Shown here piece after piece: positions 34,264 through 42,071 of a stretch of 64,000 nucleotides of DNA. The notes beneath the pieces are model-generated. The model did no database searches. It was given only the letters and a program-made list of their open reading frames with translations, and had not been told where the DNA came from. Location of the stretch: the NCBI GenBank assembly GCA_045600585.1, contig JAZRYE010000036.1, forward strand, positions 8,433-72,432, in the 5' to 3' direction. Within the stretch, counting starts at the first letter, position 1, and each line of letters opens with the position of its first letter. Source of the DNA: JAZRYE01 sp045600585 (GTDB lineage Bacteria; Bacillota_I; Bacilli_A; RFN20; CAG-826). A program made the translations under genes and the position numbers.

Positions 34264-35034
34264 TTATTTAAATGAAATTTCATCATAATTTAAATCCTTA
34301 GAATAGCAAACACGATCGCCATATAAAGATTTAAGTTTATCTGCTTTTATTAATTCATTAGAAGGGCCTTCATTAACAATTATTCCCTTATTAATGAGAA
34401 TAACATTAGCGTCTAAAAATAATGCGTGGTTAGGATTATGTGATGAGAGAATTATTGTTTTGCCTTCATTAGCAATATCCTTTAATACCGAAAGCACTAA
34501 GTTTTGATTTTTCAAATCTAAAGCAGATGTTGGTTCGTCTAATAAAATGATTTCGGAATTTTGTATAAGTGAGCTAGCAATTAAAACAATTTGAAGCTCG
34601 CCGCCACTAATCTCGCTAAGATTTAAATCAAGCAAATGGGAGATGTTCAATTTACTAGCAATATTTTCGACTAGTCTCATTTCTTCTTTACCAGGGTGCT
34701 CATAGAAGGCTAATGTATTAGTTGTCCCATAAGATAAATATTGTCTTACAGAAATATCACTAGTGACATTTGCATGTTGAGCAACGTAAGTAAATATTTT
34801 TGATCTTTCTTTGATTTTAATTGATTGCAAATCTCTATCATCATATGTAATTAATCCTTCATTAGGTTTTTCTAAACCAGCAAGAAGTTTAATTAATGTT
34901 GTTTTACCACATCCATTTAAACCAAGAAGAACATTAATTGTTCCTGGTTTAATTTCTAAACTAAGATTGTTTAAAACGTTCTTAGGTGATTTTTTATTAT
35001 ATTTAAAGGATAAATTAGAAATCTTTATGTTCAT
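34264..35034 (-). CDS. Iron-siderophore/cobalamin-type ABC transporter ATPase (FepC/BtuD family)
   Basis: 256 aa. Walker A GLNGCGKTT (near 38), Q-loop YVAQHANVTSDIS, signature ISGGELQIVLIAS (a variant with Glu and Leu after SGG, common in FecE/FepC), Walker B IILLDEPTSALD and SSHNPNHAL. It overlaps the permease by 20 nt and ends the operon. With the permease and binding protein it forms a type II importer for Fe-siderophore, haem or cobalamin. The Fur-like operator sites upstream of the operon favour iron. Confidence 0.93.
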   Translation of the reverse strand: MNIKISNLSFKYNKKSPKNVLNNLSLEIKPGTINVLLGLNGCGKTTLIKLLAGLEKPNEGLITYDDRDLQSIKIKERSKIFTYVAQHANVTSDISVRQYLSYGTTNTLAFYEHPGKEEMRLVENIASKLNISHLLDLNLSEISGGELQIVLIASSLIQNSEIILLDEPTSALDLKNQNLVLSVLKDIANEGKTIILSSHNPNHALFLDANVILINKGIIVNEGPSNELIKADKLKSLYGDRVCYSKDLNYDEISFK

Positions 35035-36040
35035 TTAATTTGCTCCTTTTAATAATTAATATTATTACAAATATAGCTGTACCAATTAATCCAGTAACAG
35101 CGCTTAAAGGTATTTCTGAATCTGTAAATGTTCTTGAAAGAATATCAACAACAATCATAAATGTAGCCCCAAATGTAACTGATAAAGGAATTGTCCTTTT
35201 AGCGTTTCTACCAACAATTAATCTAACGATATGAGGAATTACTAAACCAATCCAAGAAACAGTCCCACAGAAGCAAACTGATATAGCGGTTAGTATTGTT
35301 GATATAACAATAATTAGTCCACGATAGAAATTATAGTTAATACCCTTTGTTTGAGCTTCTGATCTACCTTGATTAACTAAGTTAATTGGATGAGATATTA
35401 ATAGAAGTACAACAATACAAATAATAACTATAGACATAAGAATATAGCATCTATTCATATCTGCAGATTCAAATGAACCCATCAACCAATAAGTAATACT
35501 TGCTAATGTTGTAATATCATTAGAGAAGTACTTAATTAAAGACAATATTGCAGACATGAATCCTCCAACAATAATGCCGGATAAGAGCAATATTGTTGAA
35601 GAACCATTTTTAAATAATTTTGAAATTATCACTGTTATAAAAACAGTAAGTAATCCCATAACAAACGAGAACACACTAATAAGAGCGGATGATAAACCAA
35701 GAACAATAGCTAATGCTGCCCCAACCGATGCACCAGTACTAACGCCTAATAAATCAGGCGATACTAATTTATTTCTAAATGTTTCTTGATATAGTAAACC
35801 AGAAACAGATAATCCAGCACCAACAAATAAAGCCATGATAGTACGAGGTAATCTTAAATTAACAATGATACTTCTTTGAGTGTTATATGCACTATCACTA
35901 GTAAATATTGCCTTAAAAAATTCATCAATCTTAATTGTGTATCGACCTAGTATTAATCCAAGAGCAAATACTATTGCTAAAACAACTAATGAAACAACAA
36001 TATAAATTGGTGTTCTTATTTTTAAAGACTTCTCTTTCAT
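35015..36040 (-). CDS. FecCD-family permease of the iron-type ABC importer
   Basis: 341 aa with about nine to ten TM helices. It shows the family features VNLRLPRTIMALFVGAGLSVSGLLYQ after the first helices, DLLGVSTGASVGAALAI, GTVSWIGLVIPHIVRLIVGRNAKR and a final TGLIGTAIFVIILI helix. FecCD permeases form homodimers for siderophore, haem or vitamin B12 uptake. Its ATG shares one base with the binding-protein stop (TAATG), so translation is coupled. Confidence 0.95.
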   Translation of the reverse strand: MKEKSLKIRTPIYIVVSLVVLAIVFALGLILGRYTIKIDEFFKAIFTSDSAYNTQRSIIVNLRLPRTIMALFVGAGLSVSGLLYQETFRNKLVSPDLLGVSTGASVGAALAIVLGLSSALISVFSFVMGLLTVFITVIISKLFKNGSSTILLLSGIIVGGFMSAILSLIKYFSNDITTLASITYWLMGSFESADMNRCYILMSIVIICIVVLLLISHPINLVNQGRSEAQTKGINYNFYRGLIIVISTILTAISVCFCGTVSWIGLVIPHIVRLIVGRNAKRTIPLSVTFGATFMIVVDILSRTFTDSEIPLSAVTGLIGTAIFVIILIIKRSKLNEHKDF

Positions 36041-37104
36041 TAATATAAAGATCCGCCTTCTGGATTTAATCCACCAAGCATATAACTAACTTGGTTATCA
36101 GTTAATTCAGTTCCGAAGTAATCTTTAATAGTTGATTTAACCATTGAAGGGATATCATAACTAAAGTATTCAGGATAGATTTTATTTGCTTGATCATAGA
36201 AGAAGATTGGAGTCATAACAGACAATTGTTCAAATGCTGTAAAGCCAATTGGAATGTTATAAATCTTATTGTTTTTAACAGCGTCTAAATTAACATATGG
36301 TTCTTCTGTTTTAAGAATATTTAAATTCTTGTTTTGGTATTGACCACCACAAACAAAGACATCAGGATTTTGAGCGACAATCTCTTCTTTAGATGGTTTA
36401 TTTGTTGTTAAAGATGCACCAACAAAATCAAATCCCATTGTTCTATAAGCATATTCGGTAAACGAACCTTTGTTATCTGTATAACCAATGCCTTTATCTT
36501 TATCACCACGAACATAGAAGATTTTTTTATTTGCAATCTCATGTTTTTCTAATTCAGTTTTAACATCATCAATTGCAGTATTAACTTTATCTTCCCATGC
36601 TGAAGCTTTATTTTTAATATCTTCACCATCCCAAATTGTCGTAACTAAATGGGATAAGAAATTAACATAATTATCAAATGAAGGATTTCCATAAAGTGAT
36701 ACACATAAAGCAGGAACGCCATGTGCATTAAGATCATCAGAAATGTATTTTTCAGGTGCTAATACTAGATCAACACCACGAGACATGAATAGTTCCGCAC
36801 TATTCTCATACTCATAAATATAATGATTTTTACTTTCTGGATAAATTAATGGAACCCAGTCATTATTTAATGTACCTTTATAGGCTCCATCAATTTTATC
36901 TCCAACACCATATGCTACTAATAAGTCATATGTTGTTCTAGAGATACAAGCAACCTTTTTAGGGTTCTTTTTAATTGTTATGGTTGTACCGACCATATCG
37001 GTTACAGATATTAATTCTTCTTTTGCTTTCCCATTAGAGCAACCTGTAAAAGCTCCTAATGAAGCAGCAGCCACTAAAAGTGGCATTAATGTTTTCTTAA
37101 ACAT
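36040..37104 (-). CDS. Iron-siderophore-type substrate-binding lipoprotein
   Basis: 354 aa. A lipobox FTGC gives Cys21. The mature part starts ISVTDMVGTTITIKKNPKKVACIS, the usual opening of helical-backbone (TroA/FepB/BtuF type) binders, followed by TTYDLLVAYGVGDKIDGAYKG, FVCGG and the long linker helix near the middle. AAGGAG is well placed upstream. It is the first gene of the importer and follows a structured leader with Fur-box-like repeats. The C-terminus is about 50 residues longer than many homologues. Confidence 0.92.
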   Translation of the reverse strand: MFKKTLMPLLVAAASLGAFTGCSNGKAKEELISVTDMVGTTITIKKNPKKVACISRTTYDLLVAYGVGDKIDGAYKGTLNNDWVPLIYPESKNHYIYEYENSAELFMSRGVDLVLAPEKYISDDLNAHGVPALCVSLYGNPSFDNYVNFLSHLVTTIWDGEDIKNKASAWEDKVNTAIDDVKTELEKHEIANKKIFYVRGDKDKGIGYTDNKGSFTEYAYRTMGFDFVGASLTTNKPSKEEIVAQNPDVFVCGGQYQNKNLNILKTEEPYVNLDAVKNNKIYNIPIGFTAFEQLSVMTPIFFYDQANKIYPEYFSYDIPSMVKSTIKDYFGTELTDNQVSYMLGGLNPEGGSLY

Positions 37105-37127
37105 TTTCTTTATCTCCTTTTATATTT

Positions 37128-37213
37128 GAAAATGATTAAAAAACCTTTAAGGCCAACATTAGATGACACCGAGATATGAATCATCTAATGTTGAATATGT
37201 AATAATCATTTTC
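37128..37213 (-). promoter_or_regulatory. Structured leader with inverted Fur-box-like sites before the iron-importer operon
   Basis: Two perfect inverted repeats are nested. The outer arms GAAAATGATTA (37128-37138) and TAATCATTTTC (37203-37213) resemble Fur half-sites. The inner arms AACATTAGATGA (37155-37166) and TCATCTAATGTT (37181-37192) form a 12-bp stem with a 14-nt loop. On the minus strand TTGCAA followed 18 bp later by TATTAT lies just upstream, so the first outer arm is near the transcription start and the second just before the Shine-Dalgarno site. The element may act as DNA operator, RNA structure, or both. Confidence 0.65.
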
Positions 37214-37293
37214 TAAATATATAATATTCTTTAATTTTCTCGTTTTGCAATAAAATAGAACGACCTGCCCTAATTATTAATCCACATCTAGCA

Positions 37294-38253
37294 TTATTTA
37301 TCTCCAAACAAATTAGCAAATTCATCTATTGTTAGTAATTTGCCAGGGAACGGCTCTTTTAACTCATCTAAAATATGATTTCTTTCTTCATCGTTAGAGA
37401 CAATAATGTAATCGGCTCCCCTAAAAAATGTATATGGTACTAAATCATTTTCTTTTACAACTTTAATGAGCTTATTTAGATATGCTGAATCATTTCTTAC
37501 CAAATGAGAAATAGAAACCAATTTGCCAATAGAGTATTCTTCTTCTAGACGAGTCGCATAGCTATCGCAGAAATCTTTCCAGGTTTTGACATTTTCTCTT
37601 GCAAGTTGACGCTTTATTAAATTGTCTTTCTTGATTTTTTTCTTTTCTTTTAATCTTTCCCAATATTCAATAGCAGTGATGCTACATTTTGGGCATGATT
37701 CAATTAATTCGTTTGGAGTGAATTCTAAATCTAAAACCATAGATTTAAACACAAGAAGGGTTTTCATGGCATCATCGACCGCTCGGTGATCCAATAAATT
37801 TTTTCTAATCTCTTGAGGAACTATATTTATAAACGCTTTTTCTAGTGAAACATACCTTCTATTTGTTTTATCGAAAATAGGTAACATTTGTTGGACGTCA
37901 TAAGCGGTGAAATCAAATTTATCTAATTTATATCTACTGCAATCCTTGATGATGTAACGGATATCATTATCAACACTATGACCAAATATCATTAAATCTT
38001 TTTGACTCATTAAAAATTTGATATTGTCATAGCAATCATCAAAATTACTATGCTTATAATATTCTTCATACGGATATGTTAATTCAAGGTCAGCTTGTCC
38101 TGGTCTATTCCTTAAATTAAATTCACATTCAGGATTAATCAAAATATTCCTTTGTCGAATTATCCTAAAATGTTCATCACATAATACATAACCGAATTCA
38201 CAAATGGCTCTATTTCCATCAGCGCATTCGATATCGAAAAATAAGTATCTCAT
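37294..38253 (-). CDS. DEDDh 3'-5' exonuclease (DnaQ-like) with a C-terminal extension
   Basis: 319 aa. Exonuclease residues: Asp-Ile-Glu in YLFFDIECAD (near 6-8), FGHSVDNDIR (near 98) and the DEDDh pair in LLDHRAVDDAMKT (His and Asp near 160-165). After about residue 185 come a Cys-Pro-x-Cys segment, a Lys-rich helix and about 80 residues resembling a BRCT-type fold (LVSISHLVRND...DYIIVSND). I start at ATG 38253 with AAAGGAG upstream, 17 codons inside the longest open frame. Proposed role: trimming DNA or RNA ends; the pathway is unknown. Confidence 0.88.
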   Translation of the reverse strand: MRYLFFDIECADGNRAICEFGYVLCDEHFRIIRQRNILINPECEFNLRNRPGQADLELTYPYEEYYKHSNFDDCYDNIKFLMSQKDLMIFGHSVDNDIRYIIKDCSRYKLDKFDFTAYDVQQMLPIFDKTNRRYVSLEKAFINIVPQEIRKNLLDHRAVDDAMKTLLVFKSMVLDLEFTPNELIESCPKCSITAIEYWERLKEKKKIKKDNLIKRQLARENVKTWKDFCDSYATRLEEEYSIGKLVSISHLVRNDSAYLNKLIKVVKENDLVPYTFFRGADYIIVSNDEERNHILDELKEPFPGKLLTIDEFANLFGDK

Positions 38254-38374
38254 AAGTTTTTCTCCTTTCAACTTACCGGTATTTCGAGATGGGGAAATAT
38301 CCATTAGTTCTTATTTGCTTAATTTTATAAATAAAAAATGAGATTGTGTTTTTCGTAGATTTTTTCGATATTTT

Positions 38375-39373
38375 TTAAAATTTTTGAATATTGAATTTGA
38401 ATTTATCAAAAATAGTATAATCAGGATTCTCGTTAAGTTTAGATTTCCTTAATGTTAGTAACGGCTTTGCATCAGATGAGATCAAATAAGTTATGCCGTT
38501 CAATTGGTCAAGTGAAGTTATATTGTTATCCTCAAACCACTTTTTTAAATTTGTATTAAAAGCACAGCATTTAAAATACCTGCTTCTTAAGAGCATCATG
38601 CCTTTTTTAGTTTTCCCGGCTTGATTAAAAACGCTTGCATCAAGGAGGCCCTCGCCATCGAAAATATTATTTTCAATATCAGCATATGTTTCTTGAGGTA
38701 TTAATCCTTTTTCTTTGTCATATGTAACTTTGATTACGGTTTGATTTTTTAAAGTATGCTTATAATCCTTAACAAATAGGATATTATAAGGGTTTAAATC
38801 AAGTGTAGTAATAAGACTACTTAAAGACAAAGCTCTATATGCCTCGTATGATGTTAAGTTTTTCTGATAATTATCTTTTCTTTCATCAAGCCCGGCTTTT
38901 GACCATTTATCCATCATTGCAAACAGTTCTTTTTTGATAAATAAACAACTGCCACCTTTAGCAGATCCGCTCGATCTTTTATATCTAACATAAGTTTTAC
39001 CATTTAGCTCAAAACCATTTAAATATAGCTCTTTTCTAAATTTTCTAATCTTTTCCAAAGAATATTTATGATATTTCTCTTTGTCACTAGATTTAGGAAT
39101 TATATGTTCGTTTTTATTATTTACATATAAGGGAAATTTAAATGATACATTAACAAAATCATATGAATAAAAATCAGTGCTGCACTGCTTTATAGATAAT
39201 TTTCCTTGTTCTTGCAAATAATAAAAATCTAAGTTTGGTGGAATAATATCTGTAAATTTCTCGTTTAAAATTTTCCCATTATTTTTTATTTCAATCTTAT
39301 TGCCAGTTAATTTTGCATAAAAAAGTTCTGAGGCATCTATATTAATAATTCGTGTGTCTTTAAGATTTTCCAT
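38375..39373 (-). CDS. Uncharacterised 332-aa protein with an SGSAKGG motif
   Basis: I cannot assign this protein. A striking stretch near residues 132-165 reads YKRSSGSAKGGSCLFIKKEL, then a Trp and GL. Later come FDGEGLLDASVF (near 240) and GMMLLRSRYFKCCAFNTNLKKWF (near 260-282), all of which look like conserved motifs of a real family. There is no signal peptide or membrane segment. The sequence may be the N-terminal part of a longer ancestral protein, because the motif-rich part ends shortly before the stop. There is no Shine-Dalgarno; on the minus strand TTGTCA and an AT-rich -10 region sit just before the ATG, so it may be leaderless. Confidence 0.65.
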   Translation of the reverse strand: MENLKDTRIINIDASELFYAKLTGNKIEIKNNGKILNEKFTDIIPPNLDFYYLQEQGKLSIKQCSTDFYSYDFVNVSFKFPLYVNNKNEHIIPKSSDKEKYHKYSLEKIRKFRKELYLNGFELNGKTYVRYKRSSGSAKGGSCLFIKKELFAMMDKWSKAGLDERKDNYQKNLTSYEAYRALSLSSLITTLDLNPYNILFVKDYKHTLKNQTVIKVTYDKEKGLIPQETYADIENNIFDGEGLLDASVFNQAGKTKKGMMLLRSRYFKCCAFNTNLKKWFEDNNITSLDQLNGITYLISSDAKPLLTLRKSKLNENPDYTIFDKFKFNIQKF

Positions 39374-39424
39374 AGATATAAATGTTGATTATTCAATGCT
39401 TGACAATAGTATTGCATTACTAAT

Positions 39425-39616
39425 TTATTTCTCTCTTTTTAGAAATAATGAAACGGATTTTGTGGCTCCATAACCTTCTGCTTGAGGCACAGCGTTTACA
39501 AGTTCCCAGCCTTCCAAACCTAATTTATTTAATTCATCTTCGAAAGTTTGAGAATTAAACTTGTTCATTGTAAATCCTGATTTTAAAACATAATTAATTA
39601 CTTTGTATTCAAACAT
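39425..39616 (-). CDS. DUF4177-type small protein, copy 2
   Basis: 63 aa, identical in length to the copy at 31850-32041 and differing at only a handful of residues, mainly around positions 21-25 and near LFLKREK. It has its own AAGGG site. It follows the OLD-nuclease gene by 33 bp in the same direction, whereas copy 1 follows an AAA+ ATPase. The two copies therefore each trail an ATPase of a possible defence or stress module. Recent duplication is likely. Confidence 0.85.
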   Translation of the reverse strand: MFEYKVINYVLKSGFTMNKFNSQTFEDELNKLGLEGWELVNAVPQAEGYGATKSVSLFLKREK

Positions 39617-39649
39617 AATTCACCCTTAGAAAATTAGTCCTTCACACTA

Positions 39650-41461
39650 TTATTCAAATAATTGAAATAAGCTTTTGAAATTGTTAATGGTTTCTTCACT
39701 AAAATCTTCAAGACGGGCAAATTTCTTTAAAGAGGACGCAATTGAAGCTTTCTTTTGAATTTCATCTTTTTTAATAATTTCGAATTTATTTTTATCATTT
39801 TCAGAAAATAAGTCTTCTATTTCAATAAAGGCACCACCAACATCTGGTATCATATATACTCTGTCTTTGAATACTGTATTTTCACATTTTTTAGCCATAG
39901 ATTTGCCAAGTGTATCACCATCAAGTAATATACTTCTTTTGAAGAATTTAGTTGATACTATTTTTTTCAAAATATTATCTTGAATAGCATCTGTTTTTCC
40001 AACGCCATTAAATGGAACAAAAGCAATGTTTTTAATTCCAAACATGTTCTTGAATGCTGTTAAATAACAGTAGTCAGTTAATCCTTCCACCCAAATAACT
40101 TCAGTGTCTAAATCATATAGAACATTTTGTTTAATGGTTAATGATTCTTTAACTGGTATCAAAGTATCAGGATCTTCGTCGTTTACAGCAGTAAATAAAT
40201 TGTTTATAGACGATCTATTATTTTCCATGGTGACTATTCTTAATTCATCATAATTGTCTGTATCTACTAAAAATGGCGAGTGAGTTGCAATAATAAAAGT
40301 TAAGTCATTAGATATTGCATATTCTTTGATAAATCTTCTTAATTCTTTTTGACCTTCAGGATGAAGGTTTGTAGCAGGTTCATCCATAATTATGATATCG
40401 CCTGGGTTTAGTTTGTTCGAACATAAGAAATTAAAATATAAATTGAAGAACCATCTAAAACCAGTTGATTGTTGTTCAATCATTATTGGATCTTCATCTT
40501 TGCCTCTAGCCATACCAAAGCCAATTTGAGTTGATTCAATATTAATTGAAAATTTATATTGGTCATTTTCAGCAAAATATAATTTGTTAAATTGCTTGTT
40601 AAGTTTTTGAATTTTTTTATCAATTGTTTTTCTTATTTTATCCAGAGATGCTGGATTTGCAAATTCTTGATACTGTTTGAAAGCATTTAAAATTTCAGAT
40701 ACATCAATACCAATTGCTTTAAACACAGAAATAAAGAACTTATTATTAGCCAAATCATTGATAGAAGACACCATATCATTACGACTTATCATTTCTTCTT
40801 TATATCTAATGATATTTGCATCGATTGATAATCCGAAATTTTCTTTGCAATAGTCATCAATTTGTTTTTTTGGACCGATTTTATACAATAAACTCTGTTG
40901 TAATTGCTGTCTTACGCTTCTCCAATTTGGATCATTTAGATAATTTCTATCAATTTCCTCTCTAATAGCATTTAGTTTTGAAATGACTTTTTCTTGCGAA
41001 ATACGATTGCTTGAATAGCCATCAATTTCATTGCTCAAAATACCATATCTATATAAACAATTAGCATATAGACTAGCAATCGTTCCCATTAAATCAATCA
41101 ATTTTTGTTTCTCGAATTTAATGTTTTTAAAATCCTTATAATCGGAATAATATAAAACGCCATCGAGAGTTATTTTTTTAGAAAAATCATTTCCATTTTG
41201 TATTGTTAAGGTAACTTCAGGCTTACGATCAGTGTCTTTAAAACTTAAAGTTGTAATATCTCTCTCTGCAGTTTTGCCATAAGTTAAAGCAACTATACCG
41301 TCAAGCACATTTGACTTACCTGAGTTATTAGCGCCAATTAATTCGACAACATCTCCCATTTTCCCTTTTTCTAAATTTTGATTTAGGATAATGTAATTGT
41401 TTTGATTATCCTCCAATCCAATGTTTCTAAAATTCTTAAACGATACTATTCTTCTTGCCAT
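39650..41461 (-). CDS. OLD-family ATPase/TOPRIM nuclease
   Basis: 603 aa from ATG 41461 (GAGGAC upstream). N-terminal ABC-type ATPase: VSFKNFRNIGLED, Walker A GANNSGKSN (near 48), signature-like STGFRWFF, Walker B IIIMDEPATNLHPEG and ATHSPFLVD. The C-terminal TOPRIM domain has VIWVEGLTDYCYL (Glu near 457), FNGVGKTDA and SILLDGDTLGK (Asp-x-Asp near 510). OLD nucleases defend against phages by DNA degradation. The start follows the stop of the HTH gene by one base (TAATATG), so the pair is co-translated. Confidence 0.92.
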   Translation of the reverse strand: MARRIVSFKNFRNIGLEDNQNNYIILNQNLEKGKMGDVVELIGANNSGKSNVLDGIVALTYGKTAERDITTLSFKDTDRKPEVTLTIQNGNDFSKKITLDGVLYYSDYKDFKNIKFEKQKLIDLMGTIASLYANCLYRYGILSNEIDGYSSNRISQEKVISKLNAIREEIDRNYLNDPNWRSVRQQLQQSLLYKIGPKKQIDDYCKENFGLSIDANIIRYKEEMISRNDMVSSINDLANNKFFISVFKAIGIDVSEILNAFKQYQEFANPASLDKIRKTIDKKIQKLNKQFNKLYFAENDQYKFSINIESTQIGFGMARGKDEDPIMIEQQSTGFRWFFNLYFNFLCSNKLNPGDIIIMDEPATNLHPEGQKELRRFIKEYAISNDLTFIIATHSPFLVDTDNYDELRIVTMENNRSSINNLFTAVNDEDPDTLIPVKESLTIKQNVLYDLDTEVIWVEGLTDYCYLTAFKNMFGIKNIAFVPFNGVGKTDAIQDNILKKIVSTKFFKRSILLDGDTLGKSMAKKCENTVFKDRVYMIPDVGGAFIEIEDLFSENDKNKFEIIKKDEIQKKASIASSLKKFARLEDFSEETINNFKSLFQLFE

Positions 41462-41462
41462 A

Positions 41463-41942
41463 TTATTTGTCCTCGCTTTCAACAGTATATAACTCAATTA
41501 TTTCTTTGTATGGTTTTAGTAGTTCTACTTCTTTATCAGTTAATTGCTTTTTCTTTAATAAAGGAGTTATTTCAATTAAATAATGGATTGCTGTATCATA
41601 ACTACTTTTCTGACAGCAAAGATTAATAAACTTGCTCTTTTCTGAATCTGGGTTGTTGATGATGTATTTTCTTACATCTTTAAATGTATCGGTTTCAGAC
41701 TTGGCTTCAAGTTCTTTAACGACTGCCAAATTATTCAAAATATAATTAATGATATTGTTTTTACCAATGAGTGGATTATCGTTAATATAATCAAATAATT
41801 TTAATATTTTTTTATTAATTTCAGATTTATTATTGGCATCATAGCATTCTATGAATTTATACATAGTTGGTCTAGAAATATCTAAATAATTAGCAAGTTC
41901 TGTTATCTTAATATCAAGTTCTTTCAATCTTTCTTTTAACAT
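41463..41942 (-). CDS. HTH regulator coupled to the OLD nuclease
   Basis: 159 aa. The N-terminal LKERLKELDIKITELANYLDISRPTMYKFIECYD is a helix-turn-helix of Xre/sigma-70-region type (KITELANYLDISRPTMYKFI). The remaining 115 residues are helical and Lys/Glu-rich with no recognised domain, possibly for dimerisation or sensing. It is the first gene of the two-gene OLD operon, and its promoter is covered by two palindromes. It probably represses the operon until infection. Confidence 0.82.
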   Translation of the reverse strand: MLKERLKELDIKITELANYLDISRPTMYKFIECYDANNKSEINKKILKLFDYINDNPLIGKNNIINYILNNLAVVKELEAKSETDTFKDVRKYIINNPDSEKSKFINLCCQKSSYDTAIHYLIEITPLLKKKQLTDKEVELLKPYKEIIELYTVESEDK

Positions 41943-41961
41943 GCTTTTTTACCTCGAAAAC

Positions 41962-42014
41962 AATATAAAGCATTTTACATTTTTTGTAAAGTTTAATTTT
42001 ACATTTTTTGTAAA
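41962..42014 (-). promoter_or_regulatory. OLD-operon promoter overlapped by two tandem palindromic operators
   Basis: On the minus strand TTTACA (41985-41990) and TATATT (41962-41967) are exactly 17 bp apart, a good sigma-A promoter. The same DNA holds two copies of TTTACA-N5-TGTAAA (41974-41990 and 41998-42014), with identical A/T spacers, 24 bp apart. The inner palindrome covers the -35 box and the outer one lies just upstream. This is the expected layout for autorepression by the HTH protein encoded first. Confidence 0.8.
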
Positions 42015-42071
42015 GTTATCTTCAAATGAGTTCGTTTAAATTACTTAAATAATGCCTAAGAATTAATAGAG

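Noticed and set aside
38375..39373. N-terminal part of an RNA-dependent RNA polymerase-like protein
   Set aside because: The DGEG motif and basic SGSAKGG stretch prompted the idea, but the diagnostic DxDGD and double-psi barrel pattern is not present.
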